In this document: positions 7,737-15,464 of the stretch, in pieces
Numbering within the stretch: position 1 is the first letter of the stretch
Layout of the letters: each line of letters opens with the position of its first letter
Assembly: GCA_024684665.1 (NCBI GenBank)
Contig: JAIKWN010000058.1
Location: forward strand, 1-17,836
Source of the DNA: Clostridiales bacterium
GTDB lineage: Bacteria > Bacillota_A > Clostridia > Christensenellales > Aristaeellaceae
Reading direction: 5' to 3'
Length of the DNA: 17,836 bases
Translations under genes and position numbers: made by a program
The notes under the pieces: generated by a model
Seen by the model: only the letters and a program-made list of their open reading frames with translations
Told to the model about the DNA's origin: nothing
Databases searched by the model: none

Positions 7737-8219
7737 TTACTCTGCCCGGATATTGAGCACACGATAAAAAACGGGACCCTGCGGCGTATAAGCTTCCACG
7801 CGTTCGCCCACTTTTGCTCCCATCAGGGCCGCGCCCACGGGAGACTCGTTGGAAATCTTACCGTTGAACGGATCCGCTTCCACAGTACCCACGAGGGTGT
7901 ATTCTTCTTCTTCAGCGTCCGGATCGTCGTCTTCAATGATCGTAACGATGCTGCCGAAACCGACCTCATCCGTGCTACTTGCATCAACAATTCTTGCGTT
8001 TTCGATCATCTCGCGCAGCTCCACGATCCGCTGTTCCAGCGCAGCTTGATCGTTCTTCGCCGCATCGTATTCTGCGTTTTCGCTTAGGTCGCCCAGAGAA
8101 CGGGCAAAATCCAGTTGTGCGGCTACGCGCATTTTTTCTGTAGTTTCTTTATACTCAAGTTCTTCCTTTAATTTCTGGAGCCCTTCCGCTGTCATAACGA
8201 CATGCTTGCTTTCAGCCAT
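7737..8219 (-). CDS. greA: Transcription elongation factor GreA
   Basis: Stimulates RNA polymerase to cleave backtracked transcripts. The 160-residue protein has the normal length and two-domain build: an N-terminal coiled-coil (about 1-77) with the GDLSENAEY tip (43-51, acidic Asp44 and Glu47), and a C-terminal FKBP-like domain. ATG at 8219 is preceded by AAGGAAG. It is first in a unit with lysS and is driven by a consensus promoter divergent from the GntR operon. Confidence 0.96.
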   Translation of the reverse strand: MAESKHVVMTAEGLQKLKEELEYKETTEKMRVAAQLDFARSLGDLSENAEYDAAKNDQAALEQRIVELREMIENARIVDASSTDEVGFGSIVTIIEDDDPDAEEEEYTLVGTVEADPFNGKISNESPVGAALMGAKVGERVEAYTPQGPVFYRVLNIRAE

Positions 8220-8300
8220 GTTTTTCTTCCTTTCCGGTCACACTTAAATGCCGGGCGGAACGCTCTCCGTCCGGAAAAACAATCACAGGTGTGGTTTGGC

Positions 8301-8329
8301 ATTATAGAGGAAAGGTCACAGCCTGTCAA
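8301..8329 (-). promoter_or_regulatory. Consensus sigma-A promoter of greA-lysS
   Basis: On the minus strand, TTGACA (8329-8324), a 17-base spacer and TATAAT (8306-8301): both hexamers match consensus exactly. It lies 82 bases upstream of the greA start. Confidence 0.92.
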
Positions 8330-8374
8330 CCGGGAATAAAAAGATTCAAAACACATTAAAACTGCAAAAACATA

Positions 8375-8403
8375 TTGACACGATATTGAAATAATTGTAT
8401 AGT
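8375..8403 (+). promoter_or_regulatory. Promoter of the GntR/ABC/transketolase/TRAP operon
   Basis: TTGACA (8375-8380), a 17-base spacer and TATAGT (8398-8403) on the plus strand. The expected start of transcription is near 8409-8411, directly in front of the palindromic operator. It is divergent from the greA promoter, with the two -35 boxes about 45 bases apart. Confidence 0.85.
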
Positions 8404-8412
8404 TAGCGCAGC

Positions 8413-8432
8413 GATGTCGGACATCCGACATC
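8413..8432 (+). promoter_or_regulatory. Palindromic operator, probable GntR (FCD) binding site
   Basis: A perfect 20-bp inverted repeat: arms GATGTCGGA (8413-8421) and TCCGACATC (8424-8432) around a 2-base centre. It contains ATGTCGGACAT, close to the TNGTNNNACNA half-site layout known for FadR-subfamily regulators. It begins at the predicted transcription start, where a bound repressor would block the operon, and sits about 32 bases ahead of the regulator gene. Autoregulation is inference. Confidence 0.8.
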
Positions 8433-8464
8433 AGAATGCCGCATGGTTTTTGAAAGGTGCGTTC

Positions 8465-9151
8465 ATGCAAAACGGGATTTCCAGGAGAATTGCCGACGAG
8501 ATACGGGCCGAAATTGAGCGGTCCCGAATGTCCCCCGGCGAAAAGCTGCCGACGGAGAATACGCTGACCTCAAAATATGGTGTCAGCCGTTCTACCGTAC
8601 GCGAAGCGGTAAAGCTTCTTCAGGCGGAAAACGTGATCGAGATTCGGCGCGGGCTGGGATCCTTTGTGGCCAGCAACACCGGAATCGGAGCCGATCCGCT
8701 TGGGCTTCGCTTTGCAGAGCAGGATCATCTCCTCGAAGAATTGATGGAGGTTCGCCTCCTGATGGAACCGGGGATCGCGGAGATTGCCGCCATAAGGCGG
8801 ACGGACGAAGACCTCGGCCGGATGGATGAAGCCATTAGCCTGATGGAAGCCTACGCGCGGGCGGACAAGGACTATACCGCCTACGATTACCGCTTCCATA
8901 TTGCTGTGGCAGAAAGCACGCATAACCGCGTGCTCAAGCGGATTTTTCCTGTCGTCTTCGAGGCGATCGCGAAAGGGTACGAACAGACTGCCCATCTTCA
9001 CGGAAGCGTAAACCGGGCGCTGTGGTATCACCGGTCCATCCTCGGGGCAATCCGCGCAAAAGACGCATCCCTCTCCGGAAGCCTGACGCGGCGGCACATT
9101 GAACAGGCTCTGCGGGATATTGCAGAGCACAAGAAAGGAGCCATATCATGA
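8465..9151 (+). CDS. GntR-family transcriptional regulator, FadR subfamily with FCD domain
   Basis: A 228-residue DNA-binding regulator. Residues 1-70 form the winged helix-turn-helix (GEKLPTENTLTSKYGVSRST, 25-44, then REAVKLL and a wing ending RRGLGSFV). About 85-220 is the all-helical FCD ligand domain, with candidate metal-binding residues Asp141, His145, His189 and His211. FCD regulators commonly sense sugar acids or other carboxylates, which fits the TRAP transporter downstream. The frame is open to ATG 8414, but that lies inside the operator; ATG 8465 has AAAGG 7 bases upstream and starts where GntR proteins normally do. Its stop overlaps the next start as ATGA, so regulator and transporter are translated from one message. 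Confidence 0.93.
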   Translation: MQNGISRRIADEIRAEIERSRMSPGEKLPTENTLTSKYGVSRSTVREAVKLLQAENVIEIRRGLGSFVASNTGIGADPLGLRFAEQDHLLEELMEVRLLMEPGIAEIAAIRRTDEDLGRMDEAISLMEAYARADKDYTAYDYRFHIAVAESTHNRVLKRIFPVVFEAIAKGYEQTAHLHGSVNRALWYHRSILGAIRAKDASLSGSLTRRHIEQALRDIAEHKKGAIS

Positions 9152-10371
9152 AGAAATTCCTGACTCTCCTTCTTTCCGCAGTGATCATCTGCGCCTCTTG
9201 CGCCGTTCTGGCCGAGGACGCCACGATCACCTATTGGTTCTGGGCGGACAACGACCAGTATGCGCAGACCATGCAGGAAATGATCGCCGACTTCAACGCC
9301 ACCAACGGAAAGGGCATCACCGTCGTCGGCGAGCAGGTCCCGTGGGACGGCGGTGGATACAGCAATACCCTGCTGCAGGCCGCTATCGGCGGCGGCGGTC
9401 CCGACGTTGCCAGCTTTAAGCTGACCGCGACCCCCTCCTTCGTCGGCAATGACCTCCTCGAGCCCCTCGACAGCTATCTGGACGCTTGGGACAAGAAGAG
9501 CGAGATCAACGACAGCCTCTACGGCGTCATGCGCAGCGCCGGCGGCAGCGACAGCATCTATGTCATGCCTTGGAACACGCAGGTCCTGTACGTATACTAT
9601 CGTCCCTCCATGTTCGAGGCCGCTGGCGTCAGCGTCCCGAAGACCTATGAGGAGTTCCTGGATATCTGTGCAAAGCTGACCCGCGACACCGACGGCGACG
9701 GCAAAACCGACGTCTACGGATTCGGCATGCGTGGCAGCAACGGCGGCCAGGAGCCCTGGGGCAGCTTTATCTACGCAGCCGGCGGCAGCTTTGAGCATCT
9801 GGACAGCCCCGAGGCGATCCAGGGCATGAAGGATTACATTGCCCTCTTCACGAACGGCTATGCACCCGAGACCGCACCGAACGACGGCTTCGCGCAGGTC
9901 ATCGATGGTTTCAAATCCGGCCTCACCGCCATGACAATCCATCATATCGGCTCTTCTGCCCAGATGATGGAACTCTTCGGCGACGATGTTGCCGCTTTCA
10001 TCTTCCCGGCCGGCAAGGGCCAGTGGACTTCCATGGGCGACACGGAGAACGTCATGTTCGCCTCCTGCAAGAACAAGGAAGCCGCTTTTGAGTGGCTCGC
10101 CTACCTGGCCGCCGGAAAGGGCCAGGAGACTTGGTGCACTGTGACCGGCAACGTCCCGGTGGCCGCCTCCGTGCAGGCGCTCCCCGTCTTCCAGGAGAAC
10201 CCGTTCATGCAGGTCTCCATCGAGGGACAGCCGGTAGCCGGCATCCTGCCCGTGCTCGATACCACTACCACCTGGATCTCCAACTGGCCGAGCGTCATCC
10301 AGCAGGCCCTGCTGGGCGACATCTCCGCTGAAGATGCGATGCAGACTCTCCAGGAGACCCTCTGGCAGTAA
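9148..10371 (+). CDS. ABC transporter sugar-binding protein (family 1 extracellular solute-binding protein)
   Basis: Captures a carbohydrate outside the membrane for the two permeases that follow. The 407-residue protein has an N-terminal signal sequence (KK, hydrophobic 4-20) with a signal-peptidase I type end VLA|ED after residue 22; I see no convincing lipobox around the nearby cysteines. The mature part has the family 1 pattern: WFWADND near the start, GGGGPDVASF (81-90), the aromatic PWNTQVLYVYYRP (141-153) and a Ca-loop-like DTDGDGKTD (180-188). ATG 9148 overlaps the regulator stop by 4 bases and has AAAGGAG upstream. Codon use is strongly biased to C-ending codons, suggesting high expression. 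A strong hairpin directly after the gene may protect its mRNA. The ligand is unknown. Confidence 0.92.
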   Translation: MKKFLTLLLSAVIICASCAVLAEDATITYWFWADNDQYAQTMQEMIADFNATNGKGITVVGEQVPWDGGGYSNTLLQAAIGGGGPDVASFKLTATPSFVGNDLLEPLDSYLDAWDKKSEINDSLYGVMRSAGGSDSIYVMPWNTQVLYVYYRPSMFEAAGVSVPKTYEEFLDICAKLTRDTDGDGKTDVYGFGMRGSNGGQEPWGSFIYAAGGSFEHLDSPEAIQGMKDYIALFTNGYAPETAPNDGFAQVIDGFKSGLTAMTIHHIGSSAQMMELFGDDVAAFIFPAGKGQWTSMGDTENVMFASCKNKEAAFEWLAYLAAGKGQETWCTVTGNVPVAASVQALPVFQENPFMQVSIEGQPVAGILPVLDTTTTWISNWPSVIQQALLGDISAEDAMQTLQETLWQ

Positions 10372-10378
10372 TCTGACC

Positions 10379-10406
10379 GGAAGGGTGCGGTCATCCGCAC
10401 CCTTCC
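10379..10406 (+). other. Intercistronic hairpin after the ABC binding-protein gene
   Basis: A perfect 12-bp stem (GGAAGGGTGCGG with its complement) closed by a TCAT loop, 8 bases after the stop codon. No T-run follows, so it is more likely an RNA-stabilising or processing element, or a weak terminator, than a full stop. Such an element would let the binding protein be made in excess over the permeases. Confidence 0.75.
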
Positions 10407-10442
10407 ATTCGCGTTTCTCATTTGTCTGAAAAGAGGTATACT

Positions 10443-11333
10443 ATGGTCAAGCGAAGAAGCAGACTGGGAGAGAACGGCGTCTGGCCATATCTACTCCTGC
10501 TGCCTGCTCTCATTGTGATGGTTTCGGTGGTCATCGTTCCCATCATCAATGCAGTCAGTATGTCCTTTCAGTATTACAATCTCAACATGCCGAAGCGGAC
10601 GACTTTCGTCGGACTGGATAATTACATCAAGATACTCGGAGCCGCCAAATTCCGCCGTTCCCTCTGGCTGACCGTCATTTGGGTCATCTTCGGCGTCGGC
10701 GGTCAGTTCCTGTTCGGCTTTCTCCTCGCGCTTCTGCTCAATCAGAATTACCGCGGCCGCGGCGTTGTCCGGGCTGTCAGCCTGATCCCCTGGGTCACGC
10801 CCGGCGTCCTCATCGCCCTGATGTGGAGCCTGATCATGGACGGCAATTACGGCGTCCTGAACGACATTCTTCTGCGTCTCGGCATCATCAGCGAGAAAGT
10901 GGCTTTCCTTGCCCGGAAGGATACGGCGCTGCCCAGCGTAATCGTGACTATCATCTGGCAAGGTATTCCTTTCTTCGCCATCATGCTGCTTGCGGGGCTG
11001 CAGGGAATCTCCCACGACCTGTACGAAGCAGCCGACATAGACGGCGCCACAAGGATACAAAAACTCTTCTATGTCACGATTCCATCTCTCCGCAACACGA
11101 TTTTCGTAACCACCATGCTGCGCATCATCTGGGTCGCGAATTCAGTCGACATCATCGCGAACATGACGGATGGCGGACCTGCCAACGCAACTTTGACGCT
11201 TAGCGTCAATATTTATAAGGAAGCATCGACGCTGAACATGGGGTACGCTTCCGCAATGGCCATCCTACTCATGCTCGTTCTCCTGGCTGCGGCGATCCCC
11301 TATCTGCACAGCATGTTCAAAGAGGAGGGCTGA
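10443..11333 (+). CDS. Sugar ABC transporter permease (MalF/UgpA-like)
   Basis: One of two membrane subunits of the carbohydrate importer. The 296-residue protein has six predicted helices (the first at about 16-38) and the cytoplasmic EAA loop EAADIDGATRIQKLFYVTIP, which docks the ATPase. A frame from TTG 10422 is possible, but ATG 10443, with AAAGAGG-like sequence (AAAAGAGG, 10429-10436) 6 bases upstream, is the better start. It lies 71 bases after the binding-protein gene, with the hairpin in between, and 3 bases before the second permease. Confidence 0.94.
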   Translation: MVKRRSRLGENGVWPYLLLLPALIVMVSVVIVPIINAVSMSFQYYNLNMPKRTTFVGLDNYIKILGAAKFRRSLWLTVIWVIFGVGGQFLFGFLLALLLNQNYRGRGVVRAVSLIPWVTPGVLIALMWSLIMDGNYGVLNDILLRLGIISEKVAFLARKDTALPSVIVTIIWQGIPFFAIMLLAGLQGISHDLYEAADIDGATRIQKLFYVTIPSLRNTIFVTTMLRIIWVANSVDIIANMTDGGPANATLTLSVNIYKEASTLNMGYASAMAILLMLVLLAAAIPYLHSMFKEEG

Positions 11334-11336
11334 GTC

Positions 11337-12167
11337 ATGAAAAAGAATACAGTCCTCCGCATTCTGACGCTCTGGCTTCCCCTGGTTCTTTTCCTCATTT
11401 TCCTTCTGTTCCCATTCTACTGGACGCTCGTAACAAGCCTCAAGACGGACGCCGAGCTGCATTCACTGGACGTCGTATACTGGCCGGAGCATCCGACGCT
11501 GAACGCATACCGATACCTTTTTTCCCAGTATAACTTCCTGCATCCCATGAAAAACAGTCTTCTGGTTGCTGTCATCACGATGCTTCTCTCCCTGACCGTA
11601 TCTACTCTGGCGGCTTATTCTTTTTCCCGTTTCCGTTTTCCTGGCAGAAAGCCGCTTATGATGCTGTTTCTTACAAACAACATGTTTCCCACAGTGCTCC
11701 TGCTGATCCCGTTGTATACGATCATGCGGAAGCTGCAGCTGCTCTTCACGCCGTGGGCACTCGTCCTGTCCTATACGACGTTTACGATCCCGTTCTCCGT
11801 CTGGCTGATGAACGGATATCTGAACGACCTTCCGGTCTCCCTTGAAGAAGCCGCCATGGTGGACGGCGCAAACCGCGCCCAGGCATTTGTGCGCATCGTA
11901 CTGCCCATTCTCCTGCCCTGCCTGCTGGCGACAGGCGTCTATATCTTTATGCAGTCCTGGAACGAATACACCTTCGCCGTCCTTTTCACGAACGCGAAAA
12001 ACCGTACGATCCCGGTCGCCCTTAAAAACCTGATCGGCCAGCTCGGCGTTCAGTGGGAGCTCATCACCGCGGGCGGCATTATCACGATCATTCCTGTCTG
12101 TATCATGTTCTTCTTTGCTCAGAAGCGCCTGGTATCCGGCCTGACCGCCGGCGCCGTCAAAGGATAA
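11337..12167 (+). CDS. Sugar ABC transporter permease (MalG/UgpE-like)
   Basis: The second membrane subunit, 276 residues, with six predicted helices (first at about 12-34), the family FYWTLVTSLK segment and the EAA loop EEAAMVDGANRAQAFVRIVLP region. The start ATG 11337 follows GAGGAGGG. No ATP-binding gene follows, so the importer probably shares a general sugar ATPase (MsmK/UgpC type) encoded elsewhere, as is common for CUT1 systems in Firmicutes. Confidence 0.94.
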   Translation: MKKNTVLRILTLWLPLVLFLIFLLFPFYWTLVTSLKTDAELHSLDVVYWPEHPTLNAYRYLFSQYNFLHPMKNSLLVAVITMLLSLTVSTLAAYSFSRFRFPGRKPLMMLFLTNNMFPTVLLLIPLYTIMRKLQLLFTPWALVLSYTTFTIPFSVWLMNGYLNDLPVSLEEAAMVDGANRAQAFVRIVLPILLPCLLATGVYIFMQSWNEYTFAVLFTNAKNRTIPVALKNLIGQLGVQWELITAGGIITIIPVCIMFFFAQKRLVSGLTAGAVKG

Positions 12168-12210
12168 GCGCTTTTGAATAGTCACCATCCGAGAAAAGAG
12201 GAGACGCATT

Positions 12211-13014
12211 ATGGCAAACTTTACCGAAAAGGCGAAGCAGATCCGCAGTGATATTCTGGATTCTCTCTTCGCCGCGCAGTCCGGCCATCCGGGCGGATCG
12301 ATGTCCTGTGTGGAGATCCTGCTCGCCCTGTATGAGGACGGCGTCGTCCGCTACAACCCCAAGGATCCCAAATGGTCGGAGCGCGATCGAGTTGTCCTTT
12401 CGAAAGGCCATGCTTGCCCGACGCTGTACGCCGTTCTGGCGGACGCCGGCTTCTTCCCGAAGGAAGAGCTTCTGACCCTGCGCAAACTTGGCAGTCATCT
12501 GCAGGGACACCCTGATATGCACAAATGCCCGGGCGTAGACGCTTCCACCGGCTCCCTCGGCCAAGGCATGAGCATGGGCCTCGGTTACGCGCTTGGCGGA
12601 AAACGCCCTGGCCGCAACTTCAACGTCTATGTTATCACCGGCGACGGTGAGAGCCAAGAAGGCATCATCTGGGAAGCCGCCATGGCAGCCGCGCATTATA
12701 AGCTCGATAACCTGACTGTCCTTCTCGACCACAATGGCCTGCAAATCGACGGTAGCAACGATCAGGTCATGTCTATCGGCGACATCGTCGCTAAGTATGC
12801 CGCTTTTGGCTGGGAAACCATCGAAGTCGATGGCCACGACGTCGAAGCGATTGCCGAAGCCTGTAAGCGCGAGCGCTGCGGAAAGCCGCGTTTCATCTGC
12901 TGCAACACAGTCAAAGGCAAGGGCGTTTCCTTCATGGAGAATCAGGTCGGCTGGCACGGCAAGCCCATCAACGAAGAGCAGTACAAAGCCGCCAAGGCTG
13001 AACTGGGGGTGTAA
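12211..13014 (+). CDS. Transketolase, N-terminal (thiamine diphosphate-binding) subunit
   Basis: Half of a split transketolase, which moves a two-carbon ketol unit from a ketose to an aldose. The 267-residue subunit carries HPGGS (26-30), GH (66-67), STGSLGQG (112-119) and the thiamine diphosphate/metal motif from GDG (144-146) to Asn175. It ends where a full-length enzyme would enter its pyrimidine domain, and the next gene supplies that domain, so this is the normal two-gene form rather than a truncation. ATG 12211 follows AAGAGGAG. Its place between transporters suggests a dedicated catabolic enzyme rather than the housekeeping pentose-phosphate copy; that is inference. Confidence 0.95.
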   Translation: MANFTEKAKQIRSDILDSLFAAQSGHPGGSMSCVEILLALYEDGVVRYNPKDPKWSERDRVVLSKGHACPTLYAVLADAGFFPKEELLTLRKLGSHLQGHPDMHKCPGVDASTGSLGQGMSMGLGYALGGKRPGRNFNVYVITGDGESQEGIIWEAAMAAAHYKLDNLTVLLDHNGLQIDGSNDQVMSIGDIVAKYAAFGWETIEVDGHDVEAIAEACKRERCGKPRFICCNTVKGKGVSFMENQVGWHGKPINEEQYKAAKAELGV

Positions 13015-13016
13015 TC

Positions 13017-13955
13017 ATGGCTGAGATTAAATCTACGCGCAATGCATATGGTGAAGCGCTCGTCAAGCTCGGCGCAGTGGATCAGAATGTCGTCGTTTGC
13101 GACGCAGACCTTGCACACGCGACCATGACCGCGTTCTTCGCGGACAAGTATCCGGATCGTTTTTACAATTTCGGCATTGCGGAATCCAACATGATGGCCG
13201 CAAGCGCCGGCCTTGCGCACTGCGGCTACACGGTGTTCGCCAGCACTTTCGCGATCTTTGGCGCTGGCCGCGCTTATGAGCAGGTTCGCAACGCGATCTG
13301 CTACACGAACGCCAATGTGAAACTGGGCCTCAGCCATGCCGGCCCCAGTTGCGGCGAGGATGGCGGAAGCCATCAGGCTATCGAGGATATCGCACTCATG
13401 CGTGTTCTACCCAGGATGACCGTCCTTGTCCCCTGCGACGCTGTCGAAATGGAAAAGGCTGTGTTTGCAGCTGCGAAAATCGACGGACCCGTATTCATCC
13501 GCACCGGCCGCCTGCCCACCGAAGTCATCACGACGGAAGAAACGCCCTTTGAAGTCGGCAAGGCCCTCCAGCTGCGCGACGGTAAGGACGTAGCCATCAT
13601 CGCCTGCGGCATCCTGGTTCCCCAGGCCATGCACGCGGCTGAAGAACTTGCAGCAGAAGGGATCGAAGCTCGCGTCATCAACCTGCATACCATCAAACCC
13701 ATCGACAGCGAAGCTATCCTGGCCGCTGCGAAAGACTGCGGCGCCATTGTGACTGCGGAAGAGCATTCTGTCATTGGCGGCCTCGGAAGTGCGGTAGCGG
13801 AAGTGCTGATGGGCAAGGCCTGCGTTCCCTTCGAGCGCATCGGTGTTCAGGACCGGTTCGGCCAGAGCGGCAAGCCGGCGCTTTTGGCTGAGGAATACGG
13901 CCTCACCGCGAAAGACATCGTCTTCGCCGCGAAGCGCGCCATCGCAAGCAAGTAA
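13017..13955 (+). CDS. Transketolase, C-terminal (pyrimidine-binding) subunit
   Basis: The partner of the preceding gene, starting 3 bases after its stop; a G-rich ribosome site lies inside the end of that gene. The 312-residue protein carries the catalytic glutamate in GIAESNM (Glu56), the SHAGPSCGEDGGSHQAIED signature of split transketolases and a C-terminal transketolase domain. Substrate-side positions can be compared with yeast transketolase: Arg8 (TRN), the His of SHAG and the Arg of GRLP seem kept. The segment after ADL reads AHATMT, lacking the lysine I recall at this place in many split enzymes. Split transketolases also serve specialised routes such as apulose-4-phosphate or sulfofructose cleavage; the substrate here is open. 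Confidence 0.95.
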   Translation: MAEIKSTRNAYGEALVKLGAVDQNVVVCDADLAHATMTAFFADKYPDRFYNFGIAESNMMAASAGLAHCGYTVFASTFAIFGAGRAYEQVRNAICYTNANVKLGLSHAGPSCGEDGGSHQAIEDIALMRVLPRMTVLVPCDAVEMEKAVFAAAKIDGPVFIRTGRLPTEVITTEETPFEVGKALQLRDGKDVAIIACGILVPQAMHAAEELAAEGIEARVINLHTIKPIDSEAILAAAKDCGAIVTAEEHSVIGGLGSAVAEVLMGKACVPFERIGVQDRFGQSGKPALLAEEYGLTAKDIVFAAKRAIASK

Positions 13956-13995
13956 TTTGATTCTTCGAAAAGTCAACTAATACAGAGGCGAGAGT

Positions 13996-14397
13996 ATGCA
14001 GAAAATTCAGGAATTCACCTATGAGGGCAAGGGACTGGTCCGCGTCTTCGAGAATGAGAAGTGGATGGTAGGCATCAAGAACTGGAAACCGGAAAACGAC
14101 ATTACCGGCCTCACCTGCCTGGAACGGCACAACATCACTGACGAACTGTTCATCCTGCTTGCTGGTCGCTGCACGCTGCTGTACGCGAATGAAACCGATA
14201 ACGGCCTCGTAATCGAGAAGGTCGAAATGGAACCGATGAAAGTGTACAACATCCCGACCGGCCTTTGGCACAATACCGTTACCGAACCCGGCGTGAAACT
14301 GATTCTCGTCGAGGATAGCGCCTGCTCCGGACAGAATTCCGACATTCTGGACCTTACGGAAGCGCAGCTCGAGACCGTGCGCGCGCTTGTAGGCTGA
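13996..14397 (+). CDS. Small single-domain cupin protein, function unknown
   Basis: A 133-residue cytosolic protein with a cupin-like barrel: motif 1 region ERHNITDELFILLAG (43-57) and motif 2 region YNIPTGLWHNT (84-94). Candidate metal ligands are His45, Glu50 and His92, with Glu43 where the first histidine of the classic HxH pair would be. No signal peptide or fused DNA-binding domain is present. ATG 13996 has GAGGCGAG upstream. Its position between transketolase and TRAP genes suggests a sugar or sugar-acid isomerase, epimerase or mutarotase, or a ligand-binding helper. That is inference; I do not recognise a named family member. Confidence 0.8.
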   Translation: MQKIQEFTYEGKGLVRVFENEKWMVGIKNWKPENDITGLTCLERHNITDELFILLAGRCTLLYANETDNGLVIEKVEMEPMKVYNIPTGLWHNTVTEPGVKLILVEDSACSGQNSDILDLTEAQLETVRALVG

Positions 14398-14408
14398 AAC
14401 CGTATACC

Positions 14409-14423
14409 GGCGGTATAACCGCC
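14409..14423 (+). other. Small hairpin in front of dctP
   Basis: A perfect 6-bp stem GGCGGT/ACCGCC with an ATA loop between the cupin stop and the AAGGAGGA ribosome site of dctP. It may affect translation or message processing; too short for a terminator and without a T-run. Confidence 0.4.
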
Positions 14424-14446
14424 AAATAATAAGGAGGAAATCTCAG

Positions 14447-15451
14447 ATGAAGAAGTTTCTTTCCCTGCTACTGTGCGCTATGATGGCGCTGGCCGCCGCC
14501 TCCGCTCTCGCGGACGTCGACCTATCCGCTCTCGATCCGGTGAACCTCACGATCTATTCCCCCGGCAACGTGGAATCCGTTCCGACCAAAACTATCATTG
14601 AGTACGCCCGCCTCGTTGAAGAGGCCTCCGGCGGAAAGATCACACTGACCGTACACCATTCTGGTGAACTCGGAAACGACGCGGAAGCGCTTCAGTCCAT
14701 CCGCCTCGGCACCATCGATATCATCTTTGCCGGAACTTCCGGATACACCGAGTTCTATGATAAAGCGAAGATTCTGGACCTGCCCTTCCTCTTCAAGAAC
14801 GCGGAACAGGCTTACGAGGTCGTAAATGGCGACATCGGCGAGCAGATCTTCGCGGATCTCGGCAACGTCGGCCTCGTGTATCTCTCTGAGGGCGACAACG
14901 GCATGCGACACATCTCCACAACGAATCGCCCGATCCACACCGCCGCGGACGTGGAAGGCCTCAAAATCCGCGTTCCTACCAGCCAGATGTATCTGGACTG
15001 CTGGGAGGCGCTTGGCGCCAACCCCGTTGCCCTTGCGCTGAACGAGCTGGCGATCGCCCTGTCCAATGGCACTGCGGAAGGCCAGGACAACGCCACGTAT
15101 CACCTTGTCGCTAACGCGACCTATGACGACATCAAGTACTTCAGCTACATCAATTATATGTGGATGGGCTGCACCATGACGGCGAATGCCGGCGTTTGGA
15201 ACAAGCTCCCGGCTGAGTATCAGGAGATTCTGAAGGAGCAGGCCAAGGTCGCCGCGAAGTATTCCTTTGACACCATCGCGCAGGACAACGTCACCGCGCA
15301 GGCCACTCTTGAGGCCGCAGGCGTCCAGTTTGACGAGGAGCCCGACGTGCAGTCCTTCAAGGATAAGCTGGGCATCCCCGCCTACTACGAGAATTACAAG
15401 GATCAGTCCTGGTACAATCAGGCGATCATCGATCAGATCCTGGCGCTCTGA
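14447..15451 (+). CDS. dctP: TRAP transporter solute-binding protein (DctP family)
   Basis: Binds an organic acid or sugar acid outside the membrane and delivers it to the DctQM permease. The 334-residue protein has a signal peptide with a signal-peptidase I end ALA|D (after residue 22) and no lipobox cysteine. Family features are present: GELGND (73-78), the KIRVP arginine (Arg175) that usually pairs with the ligand carboxylate, and NGTAEGQDN (207-215) in place of the common G-V-DGQEN pattern. Start ATG 14447 follows AAGGAGG. The kept arginine suggests a carboxylate ligand. The gene is followed by a strong hairpin with a T-rich tail, then by dctQ 104 bases away. Confidence 0.95.
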   Translation: MKKFLSLLLCAMMALAAASALADVDLSALDPVNLTIYSPGNVESVPTKTIIEYARLVEEASGGKITLTVHHSGELGNDAEALQSIRLGTIDIIFAGTSGYTEFYDKAKILDLPFLFKNAEQAYEVVNGDIGEQIFADLGNVGLVYLSEGDNGMRHISTTNRPIHTAADVEGLKIRVPTSQMYLDCWEALGANPVALALNELAIALSNGTAEGQDNATYHLVANATYDDIKYFSYINYMWMGCTMTANAGVWNKLPAEYQEILKEQAKVAAKYSFDTIAQDNVTAQATLEAAGVQFDEEPDVQSFKDKLGIPAYYENYKDQSWYNQAIIDQILAL

Positions 15452-15464
15452 TCCCGCATACCCC

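Noticed and set aside
8414..8464. Earlier ATG at 8414 as start of the GntR gene
   Set aside because: It lies inside the palindromic operator, within a few bases of the predicted transcription start and without a ribosome site; ATG 8465 has one.
9028..9945. Minus-strand open frame of 305 codons opposite the ABC binding-protein gene
   Set aside because: Shadow of a strongly GC-biased coding frame; no ribosome site or recognisable domain, and the plus-strand gene has clear family features.
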